Source: Anarhynchus alexandrinus (lineage: Eukaryota > Chordata > Aves > Charadriiformes > Charadriidae). Taken from it: 64,000 bases of DNA. Under the pieces are notes generated by a model. That model made no database searches and was not told the DNA's origin. It was given only the letters and a program-made list of their open reading frames with translations. This document shows, piece after piece, positions 36,308 to 46,504 of this stretch. The first letter of the stretch is position 1. The number at the start of each line of letters is the position of its first letter. The position numbers were made by a program, and so were the translations under genes. Location: assembly GCA_008711295.1 (NCBI GenBank), contig VUYV01000158.1, forward strand, positions 1,063,603 through 1,127,602, read 5' to 3'.

Positions 36308-36312
36308 ATTCC
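36308..36312. repeat. Target-site duplication, left copy (ATTCC)
   Basis: The five bases directly before the LTR's initial TG match the five directly after its final CA. Confidence 0.85.
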
Positions 36313-36559
36313 TGTTATGGATTCAGCTGGGATGGAGTTACCTTTACTGCTAGCAGCTGATGTGGGGCTATGTTTTGGTTTCAGGATGAGAATGGTGTTG
36401 ATGGCACACTGATGGTTTTGGTTGTTGCTAAGCAGTCAAGGCCTTTTCTGCTCCTCACACCTCTTTGCCAGCGAGTAGGCTGGGAGTGCACAGAAAGCTG
36501 GGAGGAGACACAACCAGGACAGCTGACCCAAATTGCCTGAAGGGATATTCCATACCATA

Positions 36560-36582
36560 CGACGTCATGCTCAGTATATAAA
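36560..36582 (+). promoter_or_regulatory. LTR copy 2 core promoter: CRE-like site and TATA box
   Basis: CGACGTCA (36560-36567) differs by one base from the palindromic CRE TGACGTCA. 'tatataaa' (36575-36582) is a good TATA box 7 bp further on. Unlike copy 1, nothing interrupts this promoter. Any transcript would run rightward into the unique DNA beyond 36900. Confidence 0.65.
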
Positions 36583-36764
36583 GCTGGAGGAAAAAGAAGG
36601 AAGGGGAGGGATGTTCAGAGTGATGCCATTTGTCTTCCCAAGTAACCATTATGTGTGATGTAGCCCTGCTTTCCTGAAGATGGCTGAACACCTGCCAGCT
36701 GATGGGAAGCAGTGAATGAATTCCTTGTTTTGCTTTGCTTGTGTGCGCAGCTTTTTCTTTACTT

Positions 36765-36770
36765 ATTAAA
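36765..36770 (+). promoter_or_regulatory. LTR copy 2 polyadenylation signal (ATTAAA)
   Basis: ATTAAA lies 183 bp after the TATA box at the same relative place as in copy 1, followed by 'ctgcctttatctcaa'. Confidence 0.6.
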
Positions 36771-36891
36771 CTGCCTTTATCTCAATCCACGAGTTTTTCT
36801 TACTTTTAGTCTTCCAGTTCCCGTCCCGCCATTGGGGGAATGAGCGAGCAGCTGTGTGGTCCTAGTTGCCATCCGGGATTAAACGATGACA

Positions 36892-36896
36892 ATTCC
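36892..36896. repeat. Target-site duplication, right copy (ATTCC)
   Basis: Exact match to 36308-36312. Extending to six bases breaks the match, so the duplication is 5 bp. Confidence 0.85.
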
Positions 36897-39645
36897 TCTT
36901 GCTATCCTGTCTCATTAAAGCAGTTACCTTATTAGCTGTTTGCTGTTGGGCCTTTCTTATTGAGATACAGAGAAAGCCCTGCACTCCTCTGTCTCTCACT
37001 CTCACTCCCCCCCCTACCAGTGCAGAACAAGTTTTCAATATGGAGCAGTCCTGGGGTGAATTATCCATGTAGCTGTCTGGGCTACATCCCAAAAGCAGCT
37101 AGTTTGGCCCATTATGACTAAAACTATATGAGGTGTAGATAACCAAGGAGTGTGATCTTGGAATTAGCCGTGGGGCTAAGATATTTAACAGAATAAGTAT
37201 ACTCATTGTTTAATACATAGCCATAACCTATTTCAAAATATTTTGTTATTTTATGTGAGGAAATGTGAGACCAAAGTGCAGTAGAAGTACCTTTTCTCTG
37301 CTCGACCAATGCATTTCCCAGCATAAACCCCCCTTTTCTTTCCATTCACTGCCTCTAGATACTTTCACCTCATATGCGAAGATATTTTACAGACAGAATG
37401 TACAGCAATAAAAACAGAAAGCAATTTACCTCATATTAAGACCTGAGAAAGACATACAACCTTTTTATACAATTCAGATTAGCACGAGCCAAGGTTTAGT
37501 TTGATGTCTTTTAAAATGCATTGCTTCTGACATATAAATATTAAATCCTGTGCAAGAGAAAAGTCTCCAAAGGTTAACAGCATGGACTTCATGAAAAAAA
37601 AAAATGGTTTCCACTTCTGCAAACCCTCTGTTTAGTTCTGATTTTATGTGTCTTAAAAAGACTTTTCTAAAAAAGCAATCTATTTGTCCACATGAAAAAA
37701 TTGCTTAATTGCACAGCTGAGACTGGGATTTATCGCATGAATTACAGACAGAAGGTAAGTCTTAACAGCACTGCTTATTGGAGTGTGGATGCTTAGGAAC
37801 CCAGTTGGAGCGTTTGAAATGCAGTCATTTCCCTTGCTTGTTATTACAGATTCCAAAAGGGGTGGTTTCGGGTATCTTACTATTCAAAGTGTAAAATGAG
37901 AGGCTATCGATCATCACTAAATGTGAGCTAAGGAGAACCTAGAATTAGTTTTCCTTGACGGCTCCCCTGTAACATGAGTGTTGTAACTCGACAACTAATA
38001 TGACAGCTTTCTCCATTCACCAAGAAGAGACAGAGAAGGTTATTTCTCCTAGTTGTTATTCAGATTTCCACAGGCAGAGAATGAACGATCATTAGTTAGA
38101 CATACAGTTATGAAAAATCCTGAACACCATACTACATCCGGCATCTTCTTTCCTCACAGATGCTGTTAATATTGTTTTTTTTGGAACAGTGTATATACGA
38201 ATGTGATAAGGAAATGCTAATCACCATTAAGACGTATGACCTAGGAGACATTTCTGACATTTTTCACTAAACTTTTCAGTAAACTTCTTAGTGATTACTT
38301 GCTTCATCAGCTTATGACACTCTAATACCATTGGCCAACAGTAGCTATCACAAAAGCTAACTGGTGTTTTGTATGTACAATAAATGATGCTTCACTTTTA
38401 TTCAATGTGTCACTGCATTTCAGAAAAAGAAACAGGAATTTCAAAAACACCAACAATGTTTAATCTTCATCAGAGATGAAATTTTCTCCTTCCTTATCAT
38501 CCTACCAAAGAACATGTACTGCATTAAGCATTCATAAGGTTTTTGGCTAGTACAACAACATTTGGCTGGTACATCTTCTTGTGTCAGAGAAAGATTGCAT
38601 CTAATATGAGCACTCACGAGACCAGCGAAAATAAATTCTTGTTATGATTACACCAAGAGATCTCAACATGCCAGCCAACATTAAGTGCTATTGTACCCCG
38701 GCAAGATGAAGAGGGAAGTAATGTATTTGGAGGGTGAAGGGAAGCAATTTCCAGGAATTTAGAACTTTGCAATTTCATTTCCAAATATTAGCATATCTGT
38801 GATAATTAGGGACAAAATAAACCAACCTGAACTTCTCTTCTGCTGTCTGAGATGAACGATGTTATGAAACAAATTGGAAGGGGTAATACAAGAGAAAAAT
38901 CACCAAAGCTTGCATGAAGCAAGAAGACACAATTCACTTTTTCACAGCTCATCAATACATTAGAAATTTTCATTAACAGTGTCCAAAAAAAATAGAAATG
39001 GATTTTAAAAAACTTCTTGTAGAAGCAAGGAAGGACTAATAATAGATCTGTTTACTCTTCTTGCATTGCATCATTATTTTAGTCTGAGTAGTCCTTCAAA
39101 AGCTGCAGTCTGGATTGTATTTTGCTAAACATGTTCATTGGCAAATGCTGTCCCTAGCCTGAAGAACTTCAAGTCTAGAGCTTCAATCAAGTGAATTCAA
39201 CTAAATGGAGAAGAGGATGCTTGAAATTATTACAGCCATGGTTTAGGTGCCAATGCATCTTGAGAGCCCTGAATCATACGGAGATATGTTGTTCTGTTGC
39301 AAATAACAATATCTGCTACCCCAGCTACTGTTGGCTTTAGCCTGCATTAGGTGGGTTTTACCAGCTGTCACCTCTTCCCAACTGCTATGATTTTATAACT
39401 CCCACGGCCCTTTTTTCTGCTAGATGTGAGTACAGACAGGAAAATTTGGGCCTGACCAACTCCTTAGGACATTCTTTTCCAAGTGTCATTCCAGTGCTCC
39501 ACAAACGTAACTACCCTTATCCTTCCCTTGCTATTTTCTTCTTTCTTACACTGTGGCTTTTTCCTCAGTTTCACAAATATCTTCCAGCAAAAGTCCTAGT
39601 TTTAATTTTATGTCAAAAAGTAGTTTCACCAAACAGAATTTGTTC
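36897..39645. other. Unique AT-rich non-coding DNA
   Basis: No exon or transposon recognised. The interval 37680-38120 is repeat-free and contains several TAATTA- and GATTA-like motifs plus scattered CpG, but there is not enough to call an element. Confidence 0.5.
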
Positions 39646-39734
39646 ATCATAGAAGCATAGAATGGTTTAGTTTGGAAGGGACCATAAAGATCATCTAGTT
39701 CCAACCCCCGTGCCAGGGCCAGGGACACTTTCCA

Positions 39735-40990
39735 CTAGAGCAGGTTGCTCAAAGCCTCGTCCAACCTGGCCTTGGACACTTCCAGGGATGGGGCATCCAC
39801 AGCTTCTCTGGGCAACCTGTTCCAGTGCCTCACCACCGTCATAGTGAAAAATTTTTTCCTAATATCTAATCTGAATCTCCCCTCTTCCAGTTTGAAGCCA
39901 TTCCCCCTCGTCTTATCACTTTGTGCCCTTGTAAAAAATCCCTCTTTAGCATTCTTGCAGACACCCTTCAGAAACTGGAAGGCTGCAATAAAGTGTCCCC
40001 GGAGCCTTCTCTTCTCCAGCCCCAACTCTTTCAACCTCTCCTCATAGGAGAGGTGCTCCAGCCCTCGGATCATCTTCATGTCCCTCCCCTGGACCTGCTC
40101 CAACAGGTCCATGTTCTTCTTATGTTGGGGCTCCAGAGCTGGTATGCAATATTCCTGGTGGGGTCTCACGAGAGTGGAGTAGAGAGGCAGAATCACCTCC
40201 CTTGACCTGCTGGCCACGCTTCTTCTTATGCAGCCCAGGATACAGTTGGCCTTCCGGGTTGTGAGCATGCCTTGTCGGTTTATGTCGAGCTTCTCGTCAA
40301 GCAGCACTCGTCAAGCAGCACACCCAGGTCCTTCTCCCCAGGGCTTCTCTTGATCCATTCCCTGCTGAGTCTGTATCTGTGCTTGGGATTGCCCTGCCCC
40401 ATGTGCAGGACCTTGCACTTGGCCTTGTTGAACTTTATGAGGTTGGCTTGGGCCAACCTCTCCAGCCTGTCCAGGTCCCTCTGGATGGCATCCCACCCCT
40501 CCAGCATGTTGACCACACCACACAGCTTGGTGTCATTGGCAAACTTGCTGAGGGTGCACTCCATCCCAACATCCATGTCACCAACAAAGATATTAAACAA
40601 CACTGGTCCCAGTACTGACCCCTGAGGAACACCACTTGTTGCTGCTCGCCACTTGGACATGGAGCCGTTGACCGCATCCCTTTGAGTACGACCATCGAGC
40701 CAGTTCCTTATCCACTGAGTGGCCCATTAGTCAAATCCATGTGTCTCCAATTTAGAGACCTGGATGTTGTGCGGAATGGTGTCAAATGCTTTGCACAAGT
40801 CCAGGTAGATGGTATTTGTTGCTCTCCCCTTCTCCACCAATGCTGTAATGCCGTTGTAGAAGGCCACCAAATCTATCAGCCATGATTTGCCCATAGTGAA
40901 ACCACGCTGGCTGTCACCGATCACCTCCTTATTTTCCATATGACTTAACAGAGTTTCCAGGAGGATCTGCTCCATGATCTTGCTGGGCAC
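39735..40990 (-). pseudogene. CR1 ORF2 remnant: RT with one nonsense codon, one frameshift and a D-to-N change
   Basis: Read from 40990 leftward, the frame opens with '[17 protein letters not shown]', passes '[19 protein letters not shown]' and '[16 protein letters not shown]', and meets a TAA at 40729-40727 just after 'HGFD'. It continues in the same frame through '[18 protein letters not shown]' to the catalytic loop. The loop reads F-A-N-D instead of F-A-D-D (codon AAT, bases 40537-40535), replacing the first catalytic aspartate. A 14-bp tandem duplication at 40293-40320 then shifts the frame. The new frame carries '[19 protein letters not shown]' and 'LEHLSYEERLKELG', lacks the three residues F-S-L normally found before 'EKRRLRG', and ends normally after 'LSNLL'. 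These few lesions suggest a moderately young copy that cannot be active. Confidence 0.93.
40293..40320. repeat. 14-bp tandem duplication inside CR1 ORF2
   Basis: 'ctcgtcaagcagca' occurs twice back to back (40293-40306 and 40307-40320). Fourteen extra bases shift the ORF2 frame and account for the break between the two RT frames of this CR1. Confidence 0.95.
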
Positions 40991-41152
40991 AGAGCTTCAT
41001 TAACGTGTTTACTGTGAAAGCTCAAAATGCAAACAGCTAGCACTGCATATCTTTAAAACTCGCTGTAGCTTTGAAACTTGCTGTATCCTTGTATTCTTCA
41101 AATGAACTTTCACTGCACTTTTACTTATTTAACTGTGCTAAACCAACCACTT

Positions 41153-41538
41153 TCACGGAATCACAGAATTGTCAGAGTTGGAAGGGATCTCTAGAGATCA
41201 TCTAGTCCAACTCCCCTGCCAAAGAAGGGTTGCCTAGAGCACATTACTCAGGACTGCATCCAGGCGGGTCTTGAAAATCTCCAGAGAAGGGGACTCCACA
41301 ACCTCCCTGGGCAGCCTGTGCCAGTGCTCTGTCACCCTAACTGTAAAGAAGTTTTTTCGTGTATTTGAACGGAACTTCCTATGTTCCAACTTATGCCCAT
41401 TGCCCCTCGTCCTGTCANGGGAACCACTGAAAAGAGTCTGGCTTCATCCTCCTTCAACCCACCCTTTAGATACTTGTGCACAGTAATAAGGTCTCCCCTC
41501 AGCCTTCTCTTCTCCAGGCTAAAGAGTCCCAGCTCTCA
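41153..41538 (-). mobile_element. CR1 LINE, antisense, 5'-truncated
   Basis: The 3' end lies at 41153 with 'tcacggaatcacagaatt', the antisense of ATTCTGTG-type repeats. The minus strand encodes the ORF2 C-terminal blocks equivalent to '[16 protein letters not shown]' and '[10 protein letters not shown]', with substitutions. Similarity ends near 41538 at 'agagtcccagctctc'. One base is unresolved (N at 41418). At 386 bp it is a short truncated insertion, more diverged than the 3529 and 61772 copies. Confidence 0.94.
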
Positions 41539-43559
41539 CTTTGCTATGATTTTCAGGGGGTAAAATTTACTGTTTCACATTCTGGTTTGAATTTGTATGG
41601 GTGAGTTTTGCTTGACCCTATCAAAGGTGTTATTTATATGTCAAATGTGTATTCAGTATCCTCTCAGACCAGAAAAAGGAATTTCTGAAGCTATTGCAAT
41701 CCCTTTATTTTGGGTTTGTGTTCTTGACTCCCCCATAACTTAGAAAATTACCCCTTCATGCATGCAAATTTCGTCCAAATGCCAATGCATGAGCTTCTCT
41801 CCCCACTTGCTCGTTCTTTGTCTGTAGCAAAATTATGCAACACCCGTATGACTAATTTGTTGTGAATAAAGCCCAGAGTTATAATTTGTGCCTGTTCTCT
41901 AAAAGTGGACTTTTGAGGATACTCCTTGAATACTTTATGCCAAACATGACTGTTTGGATATTCACGCAATTAAAATGGGGGCCTCCAGTGCTTCTGGCAG
42001 CTCTGTTTATAAGTCCAGCTGCATTTGGCTTGCTCTTAATGCTGCAACCTCATTTTGCCTCCGACTTCTCTTCCTCTGTCTTTTAAAGGCCAATAAAATG
42101 ACTGACTGAGACAATTTAAATGATCTATGCATTTGTCAGTAATTACATCTATTTCTCCAATTAATTTGCTTTTAAATCTCATATTGATTACTGTGAATTT
42201 TATCACTGACCTTAAAATCTGATCTGTTTTCCCTTTGAAGGTCAACATTTTAAATTCACCACCACATGTAAATAGCGGAAGGTAGCTGCCCTTGATGGCA
42301 TGAGATTATCATGTATTGACAAAAGAAAGTGATTTTAAAACACTCCAGTACATTCCAGCAACAAGTCAGTAAAGCAAAGGAAACAAAAGAACTGTTGTTT
42401 GTGTGAGAGTCATGGAGATCTCATGTGAGGAATCTGGCTGCTGTTTCAGTGATGTTTTTTGCTGTAAGATTGTTCTGAGTGTCTTGCGTACGTGATTATA
42501 TGTGCATTCTGTTCTGCAGCGTTAGCATTAAGATGGCTAATTTATAATAGCTGTTTTCTTTAAGGCAAACTTCACTGAAACACACATCCTCAGACATGGT
42601 CTTCAGACCTCTGCCCCAGGGGAGCAGCCGTGCGTTGCCTTTGCCCATGGACTGTTGGGTCTCCTTTCCTGGGAACGTACAGTCTGGCTTTTCCACACGC
42701 GTGATGTTTGGTGGTGCTTCCCTGGACCGGTCCCACAGCACGGTTGCTGGGAATCTGGAGCTTCTGGGAATTGCTGGACTTCCCAGGCTTGTACAGGAGG
42801 TTTGGTTATGGGTGGAGGCCAGGCTTTGCTGGCTGGTTTTAGTGGAAACTTATGACAAACAAAATCCTCATGGAATACAATGGTAGGAAGGGAATGGGAC
42901 ATGGATCCATCCTAGGCCAGTGTTGACAGCCTTACAGTGTTGGATTTGGCTGCTTGCTGCTCTAGGATAAACCCTTGAGGTCAATTTCATACAGTGCTGC
43001 CCCAATCCCCAACCTAGATTAATAGCTTTCCTAATTTTTGATCCCTCTTCTTTTGACCTCCCTGGGTTTGGAGAATACTTGGAGAGCTAATTCACAGTGG
43101 CATCCTGATTCCCAGTATGTTACTCACTGTTGTATTTAACCATGCACAATACTGTGATACCAAATCAGAAAACTATACTATTGATAGTGATACTGCCCTT
43201 TCCACCCTCTCCATGTTCATCTCAGGTGTAAGGAATTGATCTGCTTTCAGGTACTTTGGCTTCAAACCATATGTGGACAAAAATATTATCACCCACTCTA
43301 AGTTCCTGAACTCTTTTAAAATGGTTGCGTGTCCATCCAACGATTACTGGAGGCCTTTGGTTTATCATAAAACAAATGGAAATATTTTGGCTTCATTCTG
43401 GTTCTTGTCACCCATCTCTGCATGACAGCTTTTCCCTTTTTTTTTCCCTGAAGCACATATCCTGTCATTTGAACAACTCCTGTAGTACAGCTATGCAGGG
43501 ACAGCCATACGTGCAAATTGGCCTCCACTGTTCTTTACGCTGCCAATACAACTATTTAC
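41539..43559. other. Unique non-coding DNA with a GC-richer patch
   Basis: No gene recognised. The stretch 42080-42260 is motif-dense ('ccaattaatttgc', 'cattttatcactg') and repeat-free. At 42590-42900 base composition rises toward GC, and both strands carry overlapping frames of 96 (plus) and 99 (minus) codons. Neither shows a known domain, and mutual overlap usually reflects composition rather than coding. Confidence 0.5.
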
Positions 43560-44060
43560 TTACTACTATATTCTTTAATGATCTGGAAGAGGGGTGAATA
43601 GTGAGGTGGCAAAGTTTGTGACGATGAGTCGTTATTCAGGATAGACTGGGGCAGACTGCAGGATTACAGATGTATTTTATAACAATGAGTAACCGGGCAG
43701 GTAAAGTGAAATTGACTGTGGCTAAATAATAAGGTGACAAGCACAGCAAACAAAATCTCAACTTCACTAACACAGTGATGCATTCTGATTTGACTGTCAT
43801 CACTGAGAATGAGACCTGAAAGATTCTTCTATGAAAGTGTTGTCACTGGTCACTAGCAGTCAAAAAAGTATATAAAACATCAGGAATTATTTGAAAGGTA
43901 ATAGAAAACCAGCAAAAATATAATGATGCCAATGAACAAATCTGCCACGTGTTCATACTTGGAGTAGTGCATGCAGTTCTTGTCCCCTCATCTGAAAAAA
44001 GGGATAAAGTAAAACTATCCAGTGCAGAAGCGTATTCTGTAGGACAGTTCCCATTGAACA
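43560..44060 (+). mobile_element. Ancient, highly diverged CR1 fragment (RT region)
   Basis: The start 'tctttaatgatctggaagag' (43572-43591) matches the CR1 'FNDLE' segment, followed by 'gaggtggcaaagtttg', the area before the catalytic loop. Further in, the order of weakly conserved blocks is still that of CR1 RT: 'gggcaggtaaagtgaaatt' (43695-43713), 'aaaaaagtatataaaacatc' (43863-43882), and a 'cttggagtagtgcatgcagttcttgtcccctcatct' region (43960-43994). Decay is far greater than in the neighbouring copy. It resembles the old CR1 groups shared by birds, crocodilians and turtles, an impression from memory of those families. Confidence 0.6.
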
Positions 44061-44204
44061 GGTTTTGGTCAAGCTGCAGCTCTGACACATGCAAAATTAC
44101 AGTCCTTTTCTCTGTCTTCATCCAGTTTGAAACTTGCAGTGTTCTGCATATTTAGCTTCTGTAGATTACATCCTTGAATTGTAAATCTTCTAACCTTGAG
44201 CAGA

Positions 44205-44598
44205 AACTTTGGGACTGTTTATTTTGAGGAAGAGGAGGCTGAGGGGAGACCTCATCACTCTCTACAACTATTTGAAAGGACACTGTAGAGAGGTTGGTGC
44301 TGGTCTCTTCTCACAGGTAATTAATGACAGAACAAGAGGGAATGGCTTCAAGCTCCAACAGGGTAGATTTAGACTGAACATTAGGAAAGAATTTTTCACA
44401 GAAAGAGTGGTCGGGCATTGGAATAGGCTGCCCAGGGAGGTGGTTGAGTCACCATCCCTGGATGTGTTTAAGAGCCGTTTAGATGTGGTGTTGGGGGATA
44501 TGGTGTAGGGGAGAGCTTTGTAGAGTAGGGTAGATGGTTGGACTCAATGATCCCAAGGGTCTTTTCCAACCTAGACAATTCTATGATTCTATGATTCT
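44205..44598 (+). mobile_element. CR1 LINE, sense, 5'-truncated, with intact 3' end
   Basis: The copy begins near 'tttgggactgttt' (44208). A 99-codon frame (44209-44508) encodes the ORF2 C-terminus: '[20 protein letters not shown]', '[11 protein letters not shown]', '[19 protein letters not shown]' and a stop after 'LGDMV'. It finishes with 'gttggactcaatgatc', 'cttttccaacct' and two exact ATTCTATG units (44578-44593) plus a partial one. The subfamily differs from the ATTCTGTG copies. It follows the ancient CR1 by about 145 bp in the same orientation. Confidence 0.96.
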
Positions 44599-44807
44599 TT
44601 TAAAACTCTGTTAAAAAGAGTAATTTTGGGGAATTTACTGCTTTATTTAGAAAAATAAAAGAGCAAATGAAGCATCCACTGAGTAAAAAGACATAAAGGA
44701 ATGAGAAAGTAAATTGCTAGTACAGAATATAAAGAATACTTAGTTAAAGGGAGTATTTTTTTTATTTTGATGCATAGCAAAGACTGGATTTCACATTTGG
44801 GAAGGAG

Positions 44808-44874
44808 CTACCTGGGGTAGAGAGGGTAAACCTCTACCTGGGTAGAGATCACCACCTCTGATCATGTGGTGATC
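44808..44874. repeat. Direct repeat plus 9-bp hairpin
   Basis: 'ctacctggggtagag' (44808-44822) recurs as 'ctacctgggtagag' (44834-44847). 'gatcaccac' (44847-44855) pairs perfectly with 'gtggtgatc' (44866-44874) across a 10-nt loop. Confidence 0.85.
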
Positions 44875-45389
44875 AGCACCTTTGGTGAACACAAGTCTCC
44901 AACATCCTTTCCATGAGGAAAGATTTTTAACTGCTTTTTTTTTTTTTCTACATTGCTGCATATCTGACACTGTTGTGAGGTGTGACATAGGCAATCACTT
45001 TCTCACCATGTCTGTTTACAATGCATTTTTTTCCTCTATTATGCCTTCACTTTGAACAGCTTTGTACATACAACAATTCTGCTTTTTTAGCCCCTCAATC
45101 ACAGCCTTGTTGCTACATATTAAGCTACCTTAAAGAGGTGCTGTCTGGGGTGCAGAACTATACAGGATAGTATTTATGAATAGGTCTGACATTCCCACAT
45201 CGTGGTCACTCCTTCCCACGCAAATATCAATAAAAGCACAGATGTCTGTGTGAAGAATGAACCTGTGGTCACACAAGGACCCAGCCATCACACTCTGAGC
45301 TACGCTGCTTATTTATGTGCATATTTTGCTTGGGGATACGATCTGGGTGCTACCTCAAAACAGTGCAGAAAAGAGCAGTAACATTCTGG

Positions 45390-45650
45390 CTTGAAACTCA
45401 GAATACAGCCTTATTATACAAACCTTAATTACAGCCTTATCAAAACAAGGATTTGGGTTGTTTTAATTGGATTGGAAATACGCTTTCACTGTCCCCTAGG
45501 TAATTAAGTAAAATTAACACCTGGTTGTAAACGCCCCTGCAGACAATAGGAGTTGGGAGTCTGCGAAATGCCGGCTGAGGAATACATATGGGGCAAACTC
45601 TTACTTTGCTGCTGTGGCTTTTGATGGCTTCCTACTGTGGCTTAAAATTT
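45390..45650. other. Candidate conserved non-coding element
   Basis: Within 50 bp are TAATTA (45501-45506, homeodomain core), TGTAAAC (45526-45532, forkhead core) and ACAATAG (45543-45549, Sox-like core), with repeat-free flanks. Motif clustering is suggestive only. Confidence 0.27.
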
Positions 45651-46256
45651 GGTAAATCTGTGGTAAAATTTTCAGAGAGGCATTACCCACTTAGTGCTTT
45701 TAATCTTCTCAAACAAACTAGGATTTGGGGTCTTAAATCATAGAAGACTTTAATCTCAGCTTTGCCTTGAGGGAAAGAGTGAGAGAGAAAATTATAAGCA
45801 GCATAGAAAGAAGAGTATGACAGAATTTAGGATAGGAGAGGATATTTTTATATGTGCAGAATATGGGACTCATTCCCCTTCCACCAGAATTGGTTGATAC
45901 GTGATGTTCACATATTATGCAGCTTATCAGGTTATAGATTTTGTTTTAAAAACCAATGGAAAATAGTTATTATTTGAGTGATGCATCTACCTTTAATACT
46001 TTTCTAAGTCATATTTTCAACATACAATGGAATTTAAATAAATATCGGGGGATGTGAATATCTTTCAAAGTGAAGTATGGAGGGAATCTGTCCCTCTGTT
46101 TCAGGAAGACATTTTACATCTTATCTTATTTTCAGATATATAATCCGGAAAGATTTATATTTTTCAGCTCAGTCAGAACTAGTGGAGGAATAGTTTTGTA
46201 TATACCAATTATAAAGAGGAACCTGTGTCTGTCCTTTTGCACACGCACACATATGC

Positions 46257-46504
46257 GTGGGAATAGTTCAAAGCTGCACCAGGGGAGTTTTTGACTGGAC
46301 ATTAGGAAGTATTTCTGTACCAAGAGGGTGATCAAACCCTGGAACAGGCTTCCGAGAAAGGTGGTCGATGCCCCAAGCCTGTCAGTGTTTAAGAGGCGTT
46401 TGGACAATGCTCTTAGTAACGTGCTTTAACTTTAGTCAGCCCTGAACTGGTCAGGCAGTTGAACTAGATGATCGTTGTAGGTCCCTTCAAACAGAAATAT
46501 TCTA
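46257..46504 (+). mobile_element. CR1 LINE, sense, short 3' fragment
   Basis: Similarity begins near 'gtgggaatagttcaaagc' and covers the last part of ORF2: 'agctgcaccaggggag', 'actggacattaggaagtatt' and 'ggtggtcgatgccccaagcc', with coding blocks equivalent to 'WNRLP' and 'VFKRRLD'. The tail is 'gaactagatgatcgttgtag' and 'aaatattcta'. Length is 248 bp. The wording of the tail (GATCGTTGTAGGTCCCTTC) marks a different CR1 subfamily from the others in this window. Confidence 0.92.

Larger units (their letters stand above)
26661..36312. other. Unique AT-rich non-coding DNA
   Basis: No exon or recognisable transposon in nearly 10 kb. An ambiguous base is present at 27988. Local structures listed separately are T21 (32480-32500), an 83-bp duplication (33019-33184), (GT)11 (33185-33206) and a CpG-containing candidate element (34190-34345). 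A somewhat GC-richer patch at 31400-31660 carries a 72-codon frame with no known motif. Confidence 0.55.
36313..36891 (+). mobile_element. Complete solo LTR of an avian endogenous retrovirus, copy 2
   Basis: A 579-bp LTR runs from 'tgttatgg' to 'gatgaca' (TG...CA) and is flanked by perfect 5-bp duplications (ATTCC). In order it contains a U3 region with 'gttgttgctaagcagtcaag' and 'ggacagctgaccc', a CRE-like site and TATA box (36560-36582), an ATTAAA polyadenylation signal (36765-36770), a U5 with 'tgagcgagca', and the terminal 'gggattaaacgatgaca'. No gag, pol or env sequence adjoins it, so it is the product of recombination between the two LTRs of a former provirus. A 5-bp duplication is typical of ERVL-type (class III) elements; the family name is not asserted. 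It matches copy 1 at 3290-4338 in the same orientation. Confidence 0.95.
39646..40994 (-). mobile_element. CR1 LINE, antisense, 1.35 kb, best-preserved copy
   Basis: The 3' end is at 39646, where 'atcatagaagcatagaatgg' is the antisense of ATTCTATG-type repeats. The element includes the 3' untranslated hairpin region (39660-39734), the ORF2 C-terminus, the thumb and the RT palm. It is cut at about 40994, where similarity ends at the motif equivalent to 'PGKIMEQ'. That makes it a 5'-truncated insertion starting in the N-terminal third of RT. Its terminal repeat type differs from the ATTCTGTG subfamily at 3529, 9022 and 61772. A second, shorter antisense CR1 follows 158 bp away. Confidence 0.97.
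44599..46256. other. Unique AT-rich non-coding DNA
   Basis: No gene recognised. It holds a short compound repeat and hairpin (44808-44874), a T13 run (44935-44947) and a motif-dense candidate regulatory stretch (45390-45650). Confidence 0.5.

Noticed and set aside
3290..36891. The two LTRs as 5' and 3' ends of one provirus
   Set aside because: They lie 32 kb apart with no retroviral genes between, and the second has its own perfect target-site duplication that does not match the flanks of the first.
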